A model generated the notes under the pieces. It did no database searches, was not told the DNA's origin, and saw nothing but the letters and a program-made list of their open reading frames with translations. A program made the translations under genes and the position numbers. A stretch of 64,000 bases of DNA from Microbacterium protaetiae (GTDB lineage: Bacteria; Actinomycetota; Actinomycetes; Actinomycetales; Microbacteriaceae): assembly GCF_004135285.1 (NCBI RefSeq), contig NZ_CP035494.1, positions 496,001 through 560,000 on the forward strand, in the 5' to 3' direction. This document shows positions 47,910-56,718 of the stretch, in pieces; position 1 is the first letter of the stretch; each line of letters starts with the position of its first letter.

Positions 47910-49073
47910 TCAGGCGTTGGCCAGCTCGGCGGCCTTGTCGGCGCCTTCGTCCATGCTCGAAGCCAAGGTCACCAGCGGGTGGTTCGCACCGGCGAGAATG
48001 GCCCGGCCCTCTTCGACCTGGTTGCCGTCGAGGCGCACGACCAGCGGCTTGGTGGCGGCATCCCCGAGAATCTCCAGCGCCTTGACGATGCCTTCGGCCA
48101 CGGCCACGCACGAGGTGATGCCGCCGAACACGTTGACGAAGACGCTCTTGACCTGCGCGTCGCCCAGGATCACGTCGAGGCCCGCGGCCATGACGGTGGC
48201 CGAGGCCCCGCCGCCGATGTCGAGGAAGTTGGCCGGCTTCACGCCGCCGTGCTTCTCGCCGGCGTACGCGACGACGTCGAGCGTGGACATGACCAAGCCC
48301 GCACCGTTGCCGATGATGCCGACCTGGCCGTCGAGCTTCACATAGTTGAGGTCGTGCTGCTTGGCCTTGGCCTCGAGCGGGTCAGCGGCCGACTTGTCTT
48401 CGAGCGCCTCGTGGTTCGGGTGACGGAACGACGCATTGTCGTCGAGCGACACCTTGCCGTCGAGGGCGATGATGTCACCCTCTTCGGTCTGCACGAGCGG
48501 GTTCACCTCGACGAGCGTGGCGTCCTCACCCTTGTACACGTTGTAGAGCTTGACGAACACCTCGGCCACCTTCGGGGCCAGATCGGCGTCGAAGCCGGCA
48601 GCCTGGGCGATCTCGAGCGCCTTCGCCTGGTCGATGCCGGTGAGCGGGTCGACCTCGACGCGCGCGAGCGCCTCGGGCTTCTCGACGGCGAGCTGCTCGA
48701 TCTCCATGCCGCCCTCGACGCTGGAGAGCGACAGGTAGGAGCGGTTGGCGCGATCCAGCAGCACCGAGAAGTAGAACTCCTTCGCGATGCGGGCGCCGCC
48801 GGCGACCATCACGCGCTTGACGATGTGGCCCTTGATGTCCAGACCCAGAATGGCCTGGGCCGCCTCATACGCCTCCTCGGGCGTCTTTGCGACCTTGACG
48901 CCGCCGGCCTTTCCGCGACCGCCGGTCTTGACCTGCGCCTTGACGACGACGACCCCGCCCAGCTTCTCGGCCGCAGCCTTCACTTCTTCGGGGGTATCGG
49001 CGATGATGCCGGGAAGCACCGGCACCTCATACTGTTCGAACAGGTCTCGTGCCTGGTACTCGTAGAGATCCAC
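47910..49073 (-). CDS. sucC: Succinyl-CoA synthetase beta subunit
   Basis: The ATP-grasp nucleotide-binding subunit that partners SucD. 387 residues: [20 protein letters not shown] start, ATP loop [14 protein letters not shown], metal-binding [19 protein letters not shown], and C-terminal [19 protein letters not shown] with [16 protein letters not shown]. The start is GTG with AAGGA upstream. A palindrome centred 54 bp upstream (49120-49133) resembles the one before icd, suggesting common TCA control. Confidence 0.98.
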   Translation of the reverse strand: MDLYEYQARDLFEQYEVPVLPGIIADTPEEVKAAAEKLGGVVVVKAQVKTGGRGKAGGVKVAKTPEEAYEAAQAILGLDIKGHIVKRVMVAGGARIAKEFYFSVLLDRANRSYLSLSSVEGGMEIEQLAVEKPEALARVEVDPLTGIDQAKALEIAQAAGFDADLAPKVAEVFVKLYNVYKGEDATLVEVNPLVQTEEGDIIALDGKVSLDDNASFRHPNHEALEDKSAADPLEAKAKQHDLNYVKLDGQVGIIGNGAGLVMSTLDVVAYAGEKHGGVKPANFLDIGGGASATVMAAGLDVILGDAQVKSVFVNVFGGITSCVAVAEGIVKALEILGDAATKPLVVRLDGNQVEEGRAILAGANHPLVTLASSMDEGADKAAELANA

Positions 49074-49118
49074 TGCAATCCTTCGTTGGGACGAATGTGG
49101 GGTGATGAGGCGAAAAAC

Positions 49119-49136
49119 GTCTCGACGTCGAGATAA
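49119..49136 (-). promoter_or_regulatory. Palindrome upstream of sucC, candidate TCA-gene operator
   Basis: TCTCGACGTCGAGA (49120-49133) is a perfect 14-bp palindrome, continuing as TCGAGATAA on the right. It shares TCTYGA-N2-TCGAGATA with the icd site at 31077-31096. It lies in the promoter region between sucC and a divergent TetR gene, so either could be the target. Confidence 0.6.
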
Positions 49137-49257
49137 ATCGACCGATCCCCCAGCCTACTACCGGTGCCTGAGAGCCCCCGTGCATCCTTACCCTGCGGGG
49201 ACGGCATCCCTGGAATGGATGCCGCGGGCCGGGCGGTCTCACGACTAATCTCGGAAC

Positions 49258-49923
49258 ATGAGCACCTCTTCGCGCACCGCCGTCATGGCCGCGGCGCTCG
49301 ACCTGTTCGACCGGCAGGGCTTCGAGGCCACCTCGGTCGAGCAGATAGCGAAGGCCGCCGGGGTGTCGCGGTCGACGTTCTTCCGACAGTTCGGTGGCAA
49401 AGACGATGTCGTCTTCGCCGATCACGAACTGCTGCTGGACATGCTGCGCGAATACCTCGGCAAACCCCACGACGACCCGTGGCTTGCGGTGCGGGATGCC
49501 TGTATCAAGGTGTTTCGGCACTTCGCCGCCGACCCCGACCTGGCGCGGCGGCGGTACGCCGTCGTGCGCCAGGTGCCGGCGCTGCGCGAACGTGAGATCG
49601 TCACGGTGTTCCGCTACGAACGGCTGTTCGACGAGTATCTGCGCGACGCGTTGCCCGGTCTTGATCCGGTGGACGCGGTCAGCTTCGCCGCGGTCGTCAC
49701 CGCCATCCACAACCATGTGCTGCGGCGGCTGATCCGCGGCACCAAGCGTGTGCCGGTCTCGGTCCTCAGTGCCGCCCTCGACGAGGCGCTGCGCCGCTTC
49801 GGCGTGCTCGGCACCGCGGCCGCTCCGGCCTCCGACGATGTCGTGGTCGCCGTCTTTCCGCGCCGGATGCCGGTGGCCGAGGTCGCACGCCGGCTGCGCG
49901 CCGACCTGCCCGGGGCATCGTGA
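49258..49923 (+). CDS. TetR-family transcriptional regulator
   Basis: A 221-residue regulator. The N-terminal HTH reads MAAALDLFDRQGFEATSVEQ and AAGVSRSTFFRQFGGKDDVV. The C-terminal ligand domain includes VPALREREIVTVFRYERLFDEYL. It diverges from sucC. A TAATCT box (49246-49251) ends 6 nt before the ATG, so the transcript is probably leaderless. Target unknown; the divergent sucC promoter holds a palindrome it might bind, but that site also occurs at icd, so a remote regulator is as likely. Confidence 0.9.
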   Translation: MSTSSRTAVMAAALDLFDRQGFEATSVEQIAKAAGVSRSTFFRQFGGKDDVVFADHELLLDMLREYLGKPHDDPWLAVRDACIKVFRHFAADPDLARRRYAVVRQVPALREREIVTVFRYERLFDEYLRDALPGLDPVDAVSFAAVVTAIHNHVLRRLIRGTKRVPVSVLSAALDEALRRFGVLGTAAAPASDDVVVAVFPRRMPVAEVARRLRADLPGAS

Positions 49924-49929
49924 GCTCTC

Positions 49930-50529
49930 TCACCCGCGCCGGCTCGCGGCATCCGGTCTGCTGATTCCTGCCAGAAAAAGATCCGTGAGCTGCTCGGCCA
50001 CCTGCGTCTTGCTCTCGGGACCCTCGGGCGAATACCACTGCGACAGGTAGTGCACGTCGCTGAAGAAGTGGGCAACCAGCACCGCGGTGGGAATGTCGGT
50101 GCGCCACAGACCCTGCGCCTGGCCTTGCTCGATGAGCGCGACGAACGCGTCGTGATATGCGCGCCGGCGCCGGGTGACCTCATGCTGCCGAGAGGCCGAG
50201 ACCAGGTGCGCGCTGCGAAAGAACACGGTGGCCGCCGGCAGATCGTCGATCGAGGTCTCGATGACGTCGACGCAGGCCGCGCGCAGCACCTGATCGATGT
50301 CGCCGCCCGCAGTGATGATCGCGTCGAGCCGCGTCTTCTGCAGTGACAGCAGCCGATCGTAGATGCCGAACAGCAGGTCGTCCTTCGACTCGAAGTAGTG
50401 GTACATCGCGCCCTTGGTGACGCCGGCCGCCTCGACGATCTGCTGCACGCTCGTGCTGGCATAGCCCTGCACCGCGAAAAGCTCGACCGCAGCGCGCGTG
50501 ACGTCGTCTGCGACGTGGGAGTCCTTCAT
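49930..50529 (-). CDS. TetR/AcrR-family regulator, FadR/KstR2-like
   Basis: A 199-residue regulator with HTH AAVELFAVQGYASTSVQQIVEAAGVTKGAMYHYFESK (in two parts, residues about 13-50) and a C-terminal domain containing FFRSAHLVSASRQHEVTRRRR, a pattern seen in acyl-CoA-responsive TetR proteins such as KstR2. It follows an SDR gene on the same strand across a 310-bp repeat tract. Control of that SDR or of lipid catabolism genes is plausible but unproven. It converges with the other TetR gene, 6 bp apart. Confidence 0.88.
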   Translation of the reverse strand: MKDSHVADDVTRAAVELFAVQGYASTSVQQIVEAAGVTKGAMYHYFESKDDLLFGIYDRLLSLQKTRLDAIITAGGDIDQVLRAACVDVIETSIDDLPAATVFFRSAHLVSASRQHEVTRRRRAYHDAFVALIEQGQAQGLWRTDIPTAVLVAHFFSDVHYLSQWYSPEGPESKTQVAEQLTDLFLAGISRPDAASRRG

Positions 50530-50549
50530 GGCGTCAATCCTTTCGCACT

Positions 50550-50839
50550 GCGCGGGCGCTCGCGCTCACGCTCATGCTCATGCTCATGCTCACGCTCACA
50601 CACGCTCACGCTCACGCACGCTCACCCGCTCACACACGCCCACTCGCTCACGCTCACGCTTACCCTCACGCACGCTCACGCTCACGCACGCCCACTCGCT
50701 CACGCTCACACACGCTCACGCTCACGCACGCTCACCCGCTCACACACGCCCACTCGCTCACGCTCACGCTTACCCTCACGCACGCTCACGCTCACGCACG
50801 CCCACTCGCTCACGCTCACGCACGCTCACGCGCTCGCGC
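50550..50839. repeat. CTCACG/CGCTCACG simple-sequence tract with perfect 110-bp tandem duplication
   Basis: The whole gap between the SDR and TetR genes is built from CTCACG, CTCACA and CACGCCCACT words on the plus strand, with pyrimidine/purine alternation. Positions 50591-50700 are repeated without change at 50701-50810, with a few more matching bases beyond. It directly abuts the SDR stop codon. No gene. Confidence 0.95.
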
Positions 50840-51583
50840 TTACGCGAGGGGGCGGATGCCTGACCCGCCGTCGATCGGCAGCGCGTGGCCGGTGATCCAC
50901 GCGGCATCCGCCGACAGCAGGAACGCGACGGGCCCGGCGACATCGGCCGGTTCCCCGAGCCGCTTCAACGGGTAATCGTCGGCGACCTGCGCCTCGCGCC
51001 CTTCGTACAGGGCCCGCGCGAACCGCGTCTTGATGATCGCCGGCGCGACGGCGTTGACACGGACCGCGGGCGCGAGTTCGAACGCCAGTTGCATCGTCAG
51101 GTTGATCACGGCCGCCTTCGAGATGCCGTAGAAGGCGATGCCCGGGCTGGCGCCGAGGCCGGCCACCGACGCGATGTTGACGACCGATCGCGATAGTCCC
51201 GCAGCCACCGCATCGCGGGTCCAGTCGAGGGTGGCCACGACGTTCACCTCGAGGATCTTGCGGGCGGCGTCCGCGTCGACATCCACGATCGGGCCGTAGA
51301 CCGGGTTGATCCCGGTGTTGTTCACGAGGTGTTCGAGGTGTCCGTGCCGCTCGGCGATGTGTTGGTAGACCGCGGCGCGGTGCGCGGGGTCATCCGCGTG
51401 GCCGGCGATGCCCGAGGCGGCCGGACCGAGTTCAGCCACCGCGGCATCCAGGGCCTCCTGCTTGCGGCCGGTGATCACGACCGCTCCGCCTTCGTCGACC
51501 AGGCGCTTGGCCACCGCGAAGCCGATGCCGCGGCTGGAGCCGGTGATCAGCGTCACGGTGTCTGCGAAGCGGTTGAGAGCCAT
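50840..51583 (-). CDS. Short-chain dehydrogenase/reductase
   Basis: A 247-residue classical SDR. The cofactor motif TGSSRGIGFAVA, the NNTG stretch (usual NNAG), the catalytic Ser in VVNIASVAG and the YGISK Tyr-Lys pair are all present; PIDGGSGIRP ends the fold. Basic residues after strand 2 (GRKQ) suggest NADP(H). AGGAGACGTG precedes the ATG. It resembles 3-oxoacyl-ACP reductase-like SDRs used with KstR2-like regulators, which fits the TetR gene downstream, but the substrate is unknown. Confidence 0.92.
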   Translation of the reverse strand: MALNRFADTVTLITGSSRGIGFAVAKRLVDEGGAVVITGRKQEALDAAVAELGPAASGIAGHADDPAHRAAVYQHIAERHGHLEHLVNNTGINPVYGPIVDVDADAARKILEVNVVATLDWTRDAVAAGLSRSVVNIASVAGLGASPGIAFYGISKAAVINLTMQLAFELAPAVRVNAVAPAIIKTRFARALYEGREAQVADDYPLKRLGEPADVAGPVAFLLSADAAWITGHALPIDGGSGIRPLA

Positions 51584-52626
51584 CACGTCTCCTCATCGAG
51601 TCATACCGGCTGGTCGGTTTGTGTGGTTCACGCTAGCACACGCGCCCGCTCGCGCTGCTCGAATCCGCATCCGCTACCCCGTTCCGCATCCGCTACCTCA
51701 TTCCGCATCCGCGCCCCCATTCCGCATCCGCTACCCCATTCCGCATCCGCGCCCCCAATCCGCATCCGCGCCCCCATTCCGCATCCGCGCCCCCATTCCG
51801 CATCCGCGCCCCATTTCGACGACACCCCGCCACTCGCGCTACCCGAATCCGCACCCGCGCATGCGATTCACACCCGCGAACGCAGAATCGGATAGCGCGA
51901 GCGAATCAGCACACCGCGCCCCGTCCCTCGCGCTACCCGAATCCGCGTACGCCACCCCATTCCGCGCCCACGCGGCCCTTCAGCGTCCGCGCTCGTTTCG
52001 ACGCTCCCGCGCTCGCGCCACCGCAACCAGCATCCGCGCCCCCAATCCGCGTCCGCTACCCCAACCCGCATCCGCGCCCCGTTTCGACGACACCCCACCA
52101 CTCGCGCTACCCGAATCCGCATCCGCGCATGCGATTCACACCCGCGAACGCAGAACCGGATAGCGCGACCTGAACGACACCCCTCGCACCGTCCCCCGCG
52201 CCACCGCAATCAGCATCCGCGCCCCCAATCCGCATCCGCTACCCCATTTCGCACCCGCGCCTCGTTTCGACGACACCCCTCCGCTCGCGCTACCCGAATC
52301 CGCATCCGCGCATGCGATTTACACCCGCGAACGCAGAACCGGATAGCGCGAGCAAATCAGCACGCCGCACCCCGTCCCCCACGAACGCGGAATCGGGTAG
52401 CGCGAGTGAATCCGAGGGGTGGATGCCGCGACCCGACATGTCTGCGAGCGTCGCCTCGCACCGGCGTCACGCGCACGCCGCCCCGCGCCGGCGTCACTCG
52501 CACCCCGCCCCGCACCGGCGTCACGCGCACCCCGCCCCGCGGCCGTCGTCACCGCCACCGCCGTGCCGTCCGCCATCGCCGTCCCGGCTGCCACGCCGTG
52601 CCGGCCGCCACCGGCGCGGCTGGCCG
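51584..52626. repeat. Intergenic repeat array C (GCGCTACCCG family) plus GCACCGGCGTCAC repeats
   Basis: Over 1 kb without a gene. At 51650-51830 short units CGCATCCGCGCCCCCATTC repeat about eight times. Family heads GCGCTACCCGAATCCGC occur at 51836, 51928, 52104 and 52287, each followed by GCGAACGCAGAAYCGGATAGCGCGA, whose end is the inverse of the head. A copy in opposite sense (GCGGAATCGGGTAGCGC) lies near 52389-52405. From 52450 to 52560 a different GCGCACCCCGCCCCGCACCGGCGTCAC unit repeats four times, leading into the ligase gene end. Confidence 0.9.
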
Positions 52627-53688
52627 TCACCGCCCCGGAAGAATCGCCGACAGCCGAAAGTCGGTGGCCTCTTCCAGCTGATCGAACGTGCATGAGCGCG
52701 GGTCACGGTCGGGACGCCAGCGGCGAAAGCTCGGAATGTGGCGAAAACGATCGCCTTCCATGTGGTCATAGGCCACCTCGACGACGAGTTCGGGGCGCAG
52801 CGGCACGAACGAGAGGTCCTTGCCGGCGTTCCACCTGCTCACCGCGCCCGGGCGCCGCTGATCACCGGCCTCGTGCTCTGCCCACCTACCCCAGGGATGC
52901 TGCGCCAGATCGACGTCACGGTACGGCGCGAGCTCATCGAGAAGGGTCTTGCGGCGCGCCATCGGAAACGAGGCGGTCACGCCGACGTGTTGCAGCTGCC
53001 CGTCGTCGCTGTACAGGCCCAGCAGCAGCGAGCCGACCACATCGCCGGTCTTGTGCCAGCGGAATCCGGCGACGACGCAGTCGGCGGTGCGTTCGTGCTT
53101 GATCTTGAACATGCTGCGCTTGCCCGGCTGGTACGTGCCCTCAAGCGGCTTGGCCACGACGCCGTCGAGCCCCGCACCCTCGAAGCTGTCGAACCACTCC
53201 CGCGCCTGCTGAAGGTCGGCGGTCGACGGTGTGACGAAGATCGGGTCGGCGGCATCCCCCAGTGCTTCGACCAGACGCGCACGGCGCTGCCCGAAGGGCT
53301 GCGGCATGAGGTCGAGATCGTCGAGAGCGAGCAGGTCGAACCCGATGAACGAGGCGGGTGTCTGTGCGGCCAGCAGTCGAACCCTGCTGTCGGCCGGGTG
53401 AATGCGCTGCTGCAGCGCCTCGAAATCGAGGTGGTCGTCGGTGGCCACGACGATCTCTCCGTCGATGACGCAACGCGTTGGCGTGTGCGCTTTGAGCGCG
53501 TCGACGAGTTCGGGAAAGTACCGGGTCAGCGGCCGTTCGTTGCGGCTGCCGAGCACGACCTCGTCACCGTCTCGGAAGACGATGGTGCGGAAACCGTCCC
53601 ACTTGGGCTCGGCGTGCCCGAGATCGGGGATCTCCTTGACCGACTTGGCGAGCATCGGTGCGACGGGTGGCATGACGGGCAGCTGCAT
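52627..53688 (-). CDS. ATP-dependent DNA ligase, LigD/LigC ligase-domain type
   Basis: A 353-residue stand-alone ligase. The adenylation lysine is in EPKWDGFR (K29, KxDG motif I); motif III FIGFDLLAL, motif IV DGVVAKPL and motif V MFKIKHERTADCVVAG follow, and an OB fold closes the protein (VVEVAYDHMEGDRFRHIPSFRRWRPD in parts). It corresponds to the ligase module of LigD or to mycobacterial LigC, acting in end-joining repair. The LigD-type polymerase is a separate gene 470 bp upstream in the same operon. No Ku gene is in the window. Confidence 0.94.
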   Translation of the reverse strand: MQLPVMPPVAPMLAKSVKEIPDLGHAEPKWDGFRTIVFRDGDEVVLGSRNERPLTRYFPELVDALKAHTPTRCVIDGEIVVATDDHLDFEALQQRIHPADSRVRLLAAQTPASFIGFDLLALDDLDLMPQPFGQRRARLVEALGDAADPIFVTPSTADLQQAREWFDSFEGAGLDGVVAKPLEGTYQPGKRSMFKIKHERTADCVVAGFRWHKTGDVVGSLLLGLYSDDGQLQHVGVTASFPMARRKTLLDELAPYRDVDLAQHPWGRWAEHEAGDQRRPGAVSRWNAGKDLSFVPLRPELVVEVAYDHMEGDRFRHIPSFRRWRPDRDPRSCTFDQLEEATDFRLSAILPGR

Positions 53689-53691
53689 GGC

Positions 53692-54159
53692 TCAATCTTT
53701 CGTGCGCGGCGGGGTGAACTCGACGAGCGGGATGAACGCGTCTGCGCCGGCTGCGGCATCCATCGCCCCCTTCAGATGTTTCCAGGCGACGGGATGCTGC
53801 GCTGCATACCGCTGCAGAGCTGTGGTCGACTCATCCCGGTCGAGAAGACGCACGTGCGCACGCACCCGCCGCGCCCGCCCGGTGCTGAGGTAGGCGACGG
53901 AGTTGGCCCCGAGATTGCGGTACCACTGGGCCTTCGTGCCGAATCCCGACGCGACCACGATGCGGTTGCGAGTGCGCTCGGCCACCTCGACGACGACGAA
54001 ACGCGGCTCGCGCGAGACGCGACCAAGGTGTTCGATCATGACCAGGCGCGTGCCGAACAGCCACCCGAAGCCGGCGCGATACAGGGCGATAGGCGCACGC
54101 ACGAGCCACTGCGTGCCTAACAGCGCGGCGATCGCCCGGTCGATGCGCGATGCCCTCAT
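53692..54159 (-). CDS. Deazaflavin-dependent nitroreductase-family protein (DDN), second copy
   Basis: A 155-residue split-barrel protein. It shows ALYRAGFGWLFGTRLVMIEHLGRVSREPRFVV and ASGFGTKAQWYRNLGANS (each read in part), the cofactor and substrate segments of DDN-like proteins. It has no obvious tie to DNA repair, yet sits between the two halves of the split LigD system: its ATG overlaps the stop codon of the polymerase gene (TGATG), and the ligase ATG follows 3 bp after its own stop. F420 or heme-type ligands are possible. Confidence 0.85.
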   Translation of the reverse strand: MRASRIDRAIAALLGTQWLVRAPIALYRAGFGWLFGTRLVMIEHLGRVSREPRFVVVEVAERTRNRIVVASGFGTKAQWYRNLGANSVAYLSTGRARRVRAHVRLLDRDESTTALQRYAAQHPVAWKHLKGAMDAAAGADAFIPLVEFTPPRTKD

Positions 54160-55181
54160 CAGTCCTCCTTGCGCGTCCGGCTCGGCTGCACCCGGGGCGG
54201 CTCGCCCGGCATCTTCGGAAACTCCGGTGGGAAGGGAAGTTCGCCCAGTCCGTCGTCGAGGTCGCGCTGCCACCACTCCAGGAGCGTGTCGATCCGGCCC
54301 GGTTTCGCGGCCAGCTGACGCCACGGATCGCCCACCTCGGCAAGCCGCCGCGGAATCGTGCGCACCGTGAACGAGGCGGGGTCGACGTCGGTCAGTTCGT
54401 TCCACGTCACCGGCGTCGACACGGTGGCCGCGGGCAGGGCGCGGGGGCTGTACGCACCGGCCATGGTGCGGTCACGGTTGGCCTGGTTGAAGTCGATGAA
54501 GATGCGCGCGCCGCGCTCTTCCTTCCACCAGTCCATCGTGACCTTCTCGGGCAGGCGCCGGGCCAGCTCACGGCCGGCGGCGATGACCGCGTGCCGCACG
54601 TCGAGGAACTCGTACATCGGCTCGATCGGGCAGAACACATGCAGGCCGCGGCTGCCGCTCGTTTTCACCCAGGCATCCAGCCCCGCCTCTGCCAGCACCT
54701 CGCGCAGCGCCGGGGCCACCGCCACAGCGTCGGCGAAGTCGGTGCCCGGCTGCGGGTCGAGGTCGATGCGCAGCTCGACCGGGTGATCGGTGTCGGCGGC
54801 CAGCGACGCCCAGGGATGGAAGACGACCGTGTTCATCTGCGCGGCCCACACCGCCGCGGCGATCTCGGTGAGCACGAGCTGCGGATGCCGCCGCCCGCTG
54901 TTGTACGTCACGGTGACGCTCTCGACATAGTCGGGAGCCCCCTTGGGTGGGTTCTTCGAGAAGAACGCCTCGCCGTCGATGCCGTCGGGGAACCGCTGCA
55001 AAGAAACCGGACGGTTGCCGTTGGCGGCCAGGAACGGCTCGGCGACGGCGATGAAATATTCGGCCAACTCGCGCTTGGTGATGCCGGCATCGGGCCACAC
55101 CACCCGATCGGGACTCGACAAAGAGACCTCGCGGTCGCCGTGCGGCCCGGGCACCGTCAGTGTGATCCGCGGTGAAGCCAT
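54159..55181 (-). CDS. LigD-type NHEJ polymerase/primase
   Basis: A 340-residue archaeo-eukaryotic-primase-fold polymerase that fills ends before ligation. It shows the LigD-Pol start DRVVWPDAGITKRELAEYF, FFSKNPPKGAPDYV, the catalytic Asp pair RIDLDPQPG, the TSGSRGLHVFCPIEP substrate loop and the third metal ligand in IFIDFNQANRDRTMAGAYS. It is a separate polypeptide here, not fused to nuclease or ligase modules. A TAGCGT box 6 nt before the ATG suggests a leaderless transcript running through the DDN and ligase genes. Confidence 0.94.
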   Translation of the reverse strand: MASPRITLTVPGPHGDREVSLSSPDRVVWPDAGITKRELAEYFIAVAEPFLAANGNRPVSLQRFPDGIDGEAFFSKNPPKGAPDYVESVTVTYNSGRRHPQLVLTEIAAAVWAAQMNTVVFHPWASLAADTDHPVELRIDLDPQPGTDFADAVAVAPALREVLAEAGLDAWVKTSGSRGLHVFCPIEPMYEFLDVRHAVIAAGRELARRLPEKVTMDWWKEERGARIFIDFNQANRDRTMAGAYSPRALPAATVSTPVTWNELTDVDPASFTVRTIPRRLAEVGDPWRQLAAKPGRIDTLLEWWQRDLDDGLGELPFPPEFPKMPGEPPRVQPSRTRKED

Positions 55182-55211
55182 GCGCCAACGCTATCGATCA
55201 GCACCGACATT

Positions 55212-55345
55212 CAACAGGGGCGGGATGCCGCAGCCCGTGCCTGTCACAACAGGGGCGGGATGCCGCAGCCCCGTGCCTGTCACAACAGGGGCGGGATGCC
55301 GCAGCCCCGTGCCTGTCACAACAGCGGCGGGATGCCACGGCTCAG
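55212..55345. repeat. Tandem 35-36-bp repeats, 3.5 copies
   Basis: Units start CAACAGGGGCGGGATGCCGC at 55212, 55247, 55283 and, diverged, at 55319; each ends GTGCCTGTCA. GGGGC/GCCCC and CAGG/CCTG inside a unit can pair, so each copy may fold. The last partial copy reaches the stop codon of the MFS gene, which makes it a candidate transcription terminator cluster for that operon. Confidence 0.92.
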
Positions 55346-56718
55346 TGTCCTCGCCACGGCAGCCGCCGGTCGAGCAGCACCAGCAGCAGCACCGCCACGC
55401 CCAGCCCCACCAGCACCAGCGCGGCAGCGTGCAGACCGGCGTCGGTGGCGCGCCCGGGGAAGGCGAGTGCTATCAGCGCCGAGGCGAAGATAGCGCCCAG
55501 ATAGCTCGACGTACGCAGCAGGCCCGAGGCCACGCCGATCTCATCGGAGGTGGTCTGGGTGTAGAGCGCGGCCTGATTGGCCGTGGAGTTCATGCCCATC
55601 ACGACACCGAACACGAGACTCAAGGCGACAAGAAGTACCACGTTCGTGTGGGCGCCGACGAGCGTCAAGGCCACGCCGCCGGCGATGACTGCGACAGCGC
55701 TGATCAGCAGCGGCCCACGCACCTGCGCGCGCGGTGCGATCACGGCGGCGCCGATCGCGGCGACCGCGCTCATCGGCAGCATGACCAGCCCGCTGACGCT
55801 GGCGGCAAGCCCGCGCCCCTCCTCGAGCCACTGCACATAGCCGTACAGCACCGTGTACGCGGCCATCAGGGTCAGCGCTTGGCGCAGATATGTGCGCACC
55901 AGCGGATGATTGCCCGCCAGCATCCGCAGATCGATGAAGGGATGCCGCGCGCGCAGCTCCCACCAGATCATGGCTGCCACGGCCACCGCGAATGCACCGG
56001 CGAACCACCAATTCGGATGCCGCACATCCGACAGCACCGCGATCAGGGCGATCACCGCCGCGGTGAAGAACGCCATGCCGAGCGGATCGAGAGCGCGGGC
56101 CAGCTCCCGTGCCGAACTGCGCACTCGGGGCTTGTCGGCGGGCAGCCACACCAGCGCCAGCACGATGCCGGCAAGGCCCAGCGGAATGTTCACGGCGAAC
56201 ACCGCCGGCCATCCCCACAGTCCCACCAGCAGCCCGCCCAACGGCAGGCCGAGGGCCGCCGTCACCTGGCCGGCGATCGAGATCCCCCCGAGTACTGTGC
56301 CCGGGATGCCGCTGCCCGCCGCCTCGGCACGGGATCTGATCATCGCCATCGCGGTCGGGTAGCCGGCCGCCGTGCCGATGCCGATCAGGGCCCGCGAGGC
56401 GATCAGCCAGCCGAACGAGGGCGCGAAAGTGCCGACGATGCCGGCGAGGGTCACGATCGACAGCCCGATCAGGAACACCCGACGTGCCCCGAACTGGCTC
56501 GCCAGTCGACCCATCGCCGGCTGCGCGACCGCGCTGGCGACGTAGACGGCGGCCACGAGCGTGGCCGTCTGCCCGGCGCTGACGCCGAAGCCGGTGCCGA
56601 TGGCGACCAGCGAGGTCGCGATGATCGAGGAATTGATCGGGTTGAGCGAGGTGCCCCACAGCAGCGGGGTGACGAACCTCGCCCGGAACGGACGCTCTCC
56701 GACGGCGGTCGGGGTCAA
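55342..56718 (-). CDS. MFS transporter, drug-efflux-like
   Basis: A 458-residue major facilitator protein with 12-14 helices. Motif A-like GRLASQFGARRVFLIG follows helix 2, and SRALIGIGTAAGYPTAMAMI and GLPLGGLLVGLWGWPAVFAVNIP match the DHA-type efflux pattern. The start is a TTG that overlaps the isochorismatase stop (TTGA), so it is translated by coupling. Last gene of a MarR-isochorismatase-MFS operon; likely exports a compound sensed by MarR. Substrate unknown. Confidence 0.9.
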   Translation of the reverse strand: MTPTAVGERPFRARFVTPLLWGTSLNPINSSIIATSLVAIGTGFGVSAGQTATLVAAVYVASAVAQPAMGRLASQFGARRVFLIGLSIVTLAGIVGTFAPSFGWLIASRALIGIGTAAGYPTAMAMIRSRAEAAGSGIPGTVLGGISIAGQVTAALGLPLGGLLVGLWGWPAVFAVNIPLGLAGIVLALVWLPADKPRVRSSARELARALDPLGMAFFTAAVIALIAVLSDVRHPNWWFAGAFAVAVAAMIWWELRARHPFIDLRMLAGNHPLVRTYLRQALTLMAAYTVLYGYVQWLEEGRGLAASVSGLVMLPMSAVAAIGAAVIAPRAQVRGPLLISAVAVIAGGVALTLVGAHTNVVLLVALSLVFGVVMGMNSTANQAALYTQTTSDEIGVASGLLRTSSYLGAIFASALIALAFPGRATDAGLHAAALVLVGLGVAVLLLVLLDRRLPWRGH

